From Pseudomonadota bacterium (lineage in GTDB: Bacteria > Pseudomonadota > Gammaproteobacteria > Xanthomonadales > Xanthomonadaceae), in NCBI GenBank assembly GCA_023453655.1, contig JAEXTE010000042.1, forward strand, positions 1-8,466: a DNA stretch of 8,466 nucleotides, read 5' to 3'. Under the pieces are notes generated by a model. It worked only from the letters and a program-made list of their open reading frames with translations. It had not been told where the DNA came from and did not search any database. This document shows positions 6,883 to 8,466 of this stretch, one piece after another; within the stretch, counting starts at the first letter, position 1, and each line of letters opens with the position of its first letter. Position numbers and translations under genes: made by a program.

Positions 6883-8459
6883 GACTCGACCTTCAATCCG
6901 GTCGACTCGAAGAGTTCGCGTACCGGTTGCATTTGTGTTTCGAACCGCTTCCAGCGCCCGATCGCCGACCGGTAGACCGGGGACCGGACCTGGACGGCGC
7001 TTGCGGTCGCCACTGGGGCTTCGTTCTCTTCGAAGCGCAGGCAGGCATCTTCCCAAGGCAACCCACAGAAATCGATCAGCCGGCGCGCGTTGGACTCGAC
7101 GTCGGCGACGACCTCCTCGTAGGAAACCTCGAGGATGCGGCCGGGCAGCAGCTCGCGCCACGCCGCCATCAGCCGATCGAACAGCAGGTAGTAGCGCGCC
7201 GTGTCCATCAGGTCGAACGAATAGTCGTAGTACGACGATCCCAGCGAGAACAGCTGCCTGAAATTGCTCAGACAACTGTCCATCGGATTGCGGCGCAGGC
7301 AGATGATCCGGGCATTGGGCAGGGCCGCGGCGATGTGCGCGGCGAACAGGAAGTTGTGCGGAAGCTTGTCGATGAACCGGAGGGCTCCATCCGTGCCCGG
7401 ACGGGTGCTGTCCAGGTACTCGCGTCCCAGCTGCTTCCAGTCCAGATCGCCGGAGCGGCGCACCATGTCCAGGTCGAACATCACCGGGGTCGTACTGCCG
7501 CTTCGCCGTTTGAGCGCGACCCCGAAATTCTGCAGCTCCCCGGCCGACCGGACCTCCGAATGACTGGAGATGATGCGCTCGACCAGGGTAGTGCCCGTAC
7601 GCGGGAGGCCGACGATGAATACCGGCGCGTCGCTGTCGCAGCCGGCCTCGGCCGGGACGCCGCGCGGTGCCGAGGCCACCAAGGCCTCGAACAGTTCCTC
7701 GTCCTGCGCCGTGCTGTAGTTGCGGCCGGTGCGGCCCCAGCGCTTGCCTTCCACCAGGCGATCGAACGCCTCGACGTCCTCGCCCAGGTCCTCGCACTCT
7801 TTCGATAGCGCAAGGTTGAGGCACAGTTGCGCCATTGCATCGTTTCCGGCCCCCGCTCGCAGTCGCTGCAGGTGGTCGACGTGGTTGTCGCCCGGCGTCC
7901 ACTTGCGCAGCTGCGCACGCGACAGATAGGCGCGCCAGTACCGCGGATCCGCCTGCAGCGCCGCCTCCAGCGCGGCTTCGGCGGCGCCGAGATCCCCGGC
8001 ATGGATCATCGCGGTCGCGTGGTTGTATTGGGCCCGCGCCGAATGCGGACACAGTTGAGCTACCCGCCCGAACATCTCGGCCGCCTTCTCGTAGGCGTGT
8101 CCCTGGGTGTACACGAGTCCGAGCGCGTCCAAGGTCACAGGATCCTCGCCCGCCAGCGGTGCGGCGCGGTCTGCAATCTCCATGGCCCGACCGGGCACGC
8201 TGGCCTGCGCCCAGCAGCGGGCGAGCTGGGCAAGATAGTCGCCACGAACGGGGTTGAGCCGCACGGCGCGCTCGAGATGCTGGATGCCGAGAGGGATCTG
8301 GCGCAGCTCGCGCGCCGCCACTCCCGCAACGAAATGGACCCCCGCGTGGTCGGAGACATCGCGCAGGACCGACTGCGCCAGCGCCAGCGCCGAATTCCAG
8401 TCCGCCCGGTTCAGGGCATCGACTGCCTGGTGGTAGCGCGCCCGGGGATCGGTGGCCAT
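6879..8459 (-). CDS. Tetratricopeptide-repeat sulfotransferase
   Basis: PAPS-dependent sulfotransferases move a sulfuryl group from PAPS to an acceptor. From ATG 8459 the protein has 526 residues. The N-terminal half holds about five TPR repeats (roughly residues 9-176). The 34-residue period is visible as NP, CP and DP turns at 69-70, 137-138 and 171-172. The C-terminal half is a Sulfotransfer_3-type domain: 5'-phosphosulfate loop [11 protein letters not shown] at 281-291, a Glu in SAGELQNF (E308) as candidate catalytic base by analogy with tyrosylprotein sulfotransferases, DKLPHNF at 364-370, and 3'-phosphate loop RNPMDSCLS at 390-398. The end, with GRWKRFE, is also typical. No signal peptide or membrane segment is seen, so it is probably cytoplasmic. 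The frame stays open to the window edge: a TTG at 8462 is directly before the ATG, the upstream ribosome site is not visible, and the start could lie further out. The acceptor is unknown, and the neighbours give no hint. It is convergent with rnfB. Confidence 0.92.
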   Translation of the reverse strand: MATDPRARYHQAVDALNRADWNSALALAQSVLRDVSDHAGVHFVAGVAARELRQIPLGIQHLERAVRLNPVRGDYLAQLARCWAQASVPGRAMEIADRAAPLAGEDPVTLDALGLVYTQGHAYEKAAEMFGRVAQLCPHSARAQYNHATAMIHAGDLGAAEAALEAALQADPRYWRAYLSRAQLRKWTPGDNHVDHLQRLRAGAGNDAMAQLCLNLALSKECEDLGEDVEAFDRLVEGKRWGRTGRNYSTAQDEELFEALVASAPRGVPAEAGCDSDAPVFIVGLPRTGTTLVERIISSHSEVRSAGELQNFGVALKRRSGSTTPVMFDLDMVRRSGDLDWKQLGREYLDSTRPGTDGALRFIDKLPHNFLFAAHIAAALPNARIICLRRNPMDSCLSNFRQLFSLGSSYYDYSFDLMDTARYYLLFDRLMAAWRELLPGRILEVSYEEVVADVESNARRLIDFCGLPWEDACLRFEENEAPVATASAVQVRSPVYRSAIGRWKRFETQMQPVRELFESTGLKVES

Positions 8460-8466
8460 CAACGCG

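Noticed and set aside
6886..6905. Inverted repeat TCGACC/GGTCGA as a terminator for rnfB
   Set aside because: The 6-bp stem has an 8-nt loop and no T-run, and it lies inside the sulfotransferase coding region.
6217..8052. 611-codon minus-strand frame across metG, rnfB and the sulfotransferase gene
   Set aside because: It is out of frame with the TPR-sulfotransferase, which has full motifs, and its translation is Arg/Gly-rich without a domain.

Overview
The window reads as GC-rich chromosomal DNA of a gammaproteobacterium of the Xanthomonadaceae (Lysobacter/Luteimonas type). The assignment is by recall, without a search. It rests on a short-form ApbC/Mrp lacking the N-terminal MIP18-like domain, a large TonB-dependent receptor with a 'LDKITVTGS'-type N-terminus, a MetG whose start and last ~110 residues read like xanthomonad MetG, and a soluble 141-residue RnfB-type ferredoxin next to metG. 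The window is almost fully coding, with no RNA gene, CRISPR array, insertion sequence or phage gene seen.

Layout: (1) 1-473, minus strand, the 5' part of apbC/mrp, an Fe-S cluster carrier ATPase that runs off the left edge. Its last ~25 visible codons are abnormal, including loss of the Walker B aspartate. (2) 474-668, a divergent intergenic region with two GTTAA direct repeats 11 bp apart and a GGTTAACC palindrome. (3) 669-3581, plus strand, an outer-membrane TonB-dependent receptor of about 970 residues, closed by a strong intrinsic terminator with a GCAA loop. (4) 3722-4156, plus strand, a small secreted DUF2147 protein, followed by a second, weaker terminator. (5) 4277-6394, plus strand, metG (methionyl-tRNA synthetase), with a likely extended -10 promoter. 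(6) 6457-6882, plus strand, an orphan soluble RnfB-like ferredoxin, probably cotranscribed with metG. (7) 6879-8459, minus strand, a TPR-sulfotransferase. Its stop codon and that of rnfB share one CTAG palindrome.

How they fit together: apbC and metG are divergent neighbours in E. coli (mrp-metG), so the receptor and DUF2147 genes look like an accessory block placed between two conserved housekeeping genes. apbC and rnfB both concern Fe-S proteins, and metG-rnfB looks like a two-gene unit. The receptor (unknown ligand) and the sulfotransferase (unknown acceptor) are the accessory genes.

I did not find a convincing undescribed multi-gene system. The points most worth a second look are the damaged nucleotide-binding core of apbC at the window edge, the receptor's four cysteine pairs, the repeat element in front of the receptor, and the CTAG double stop.
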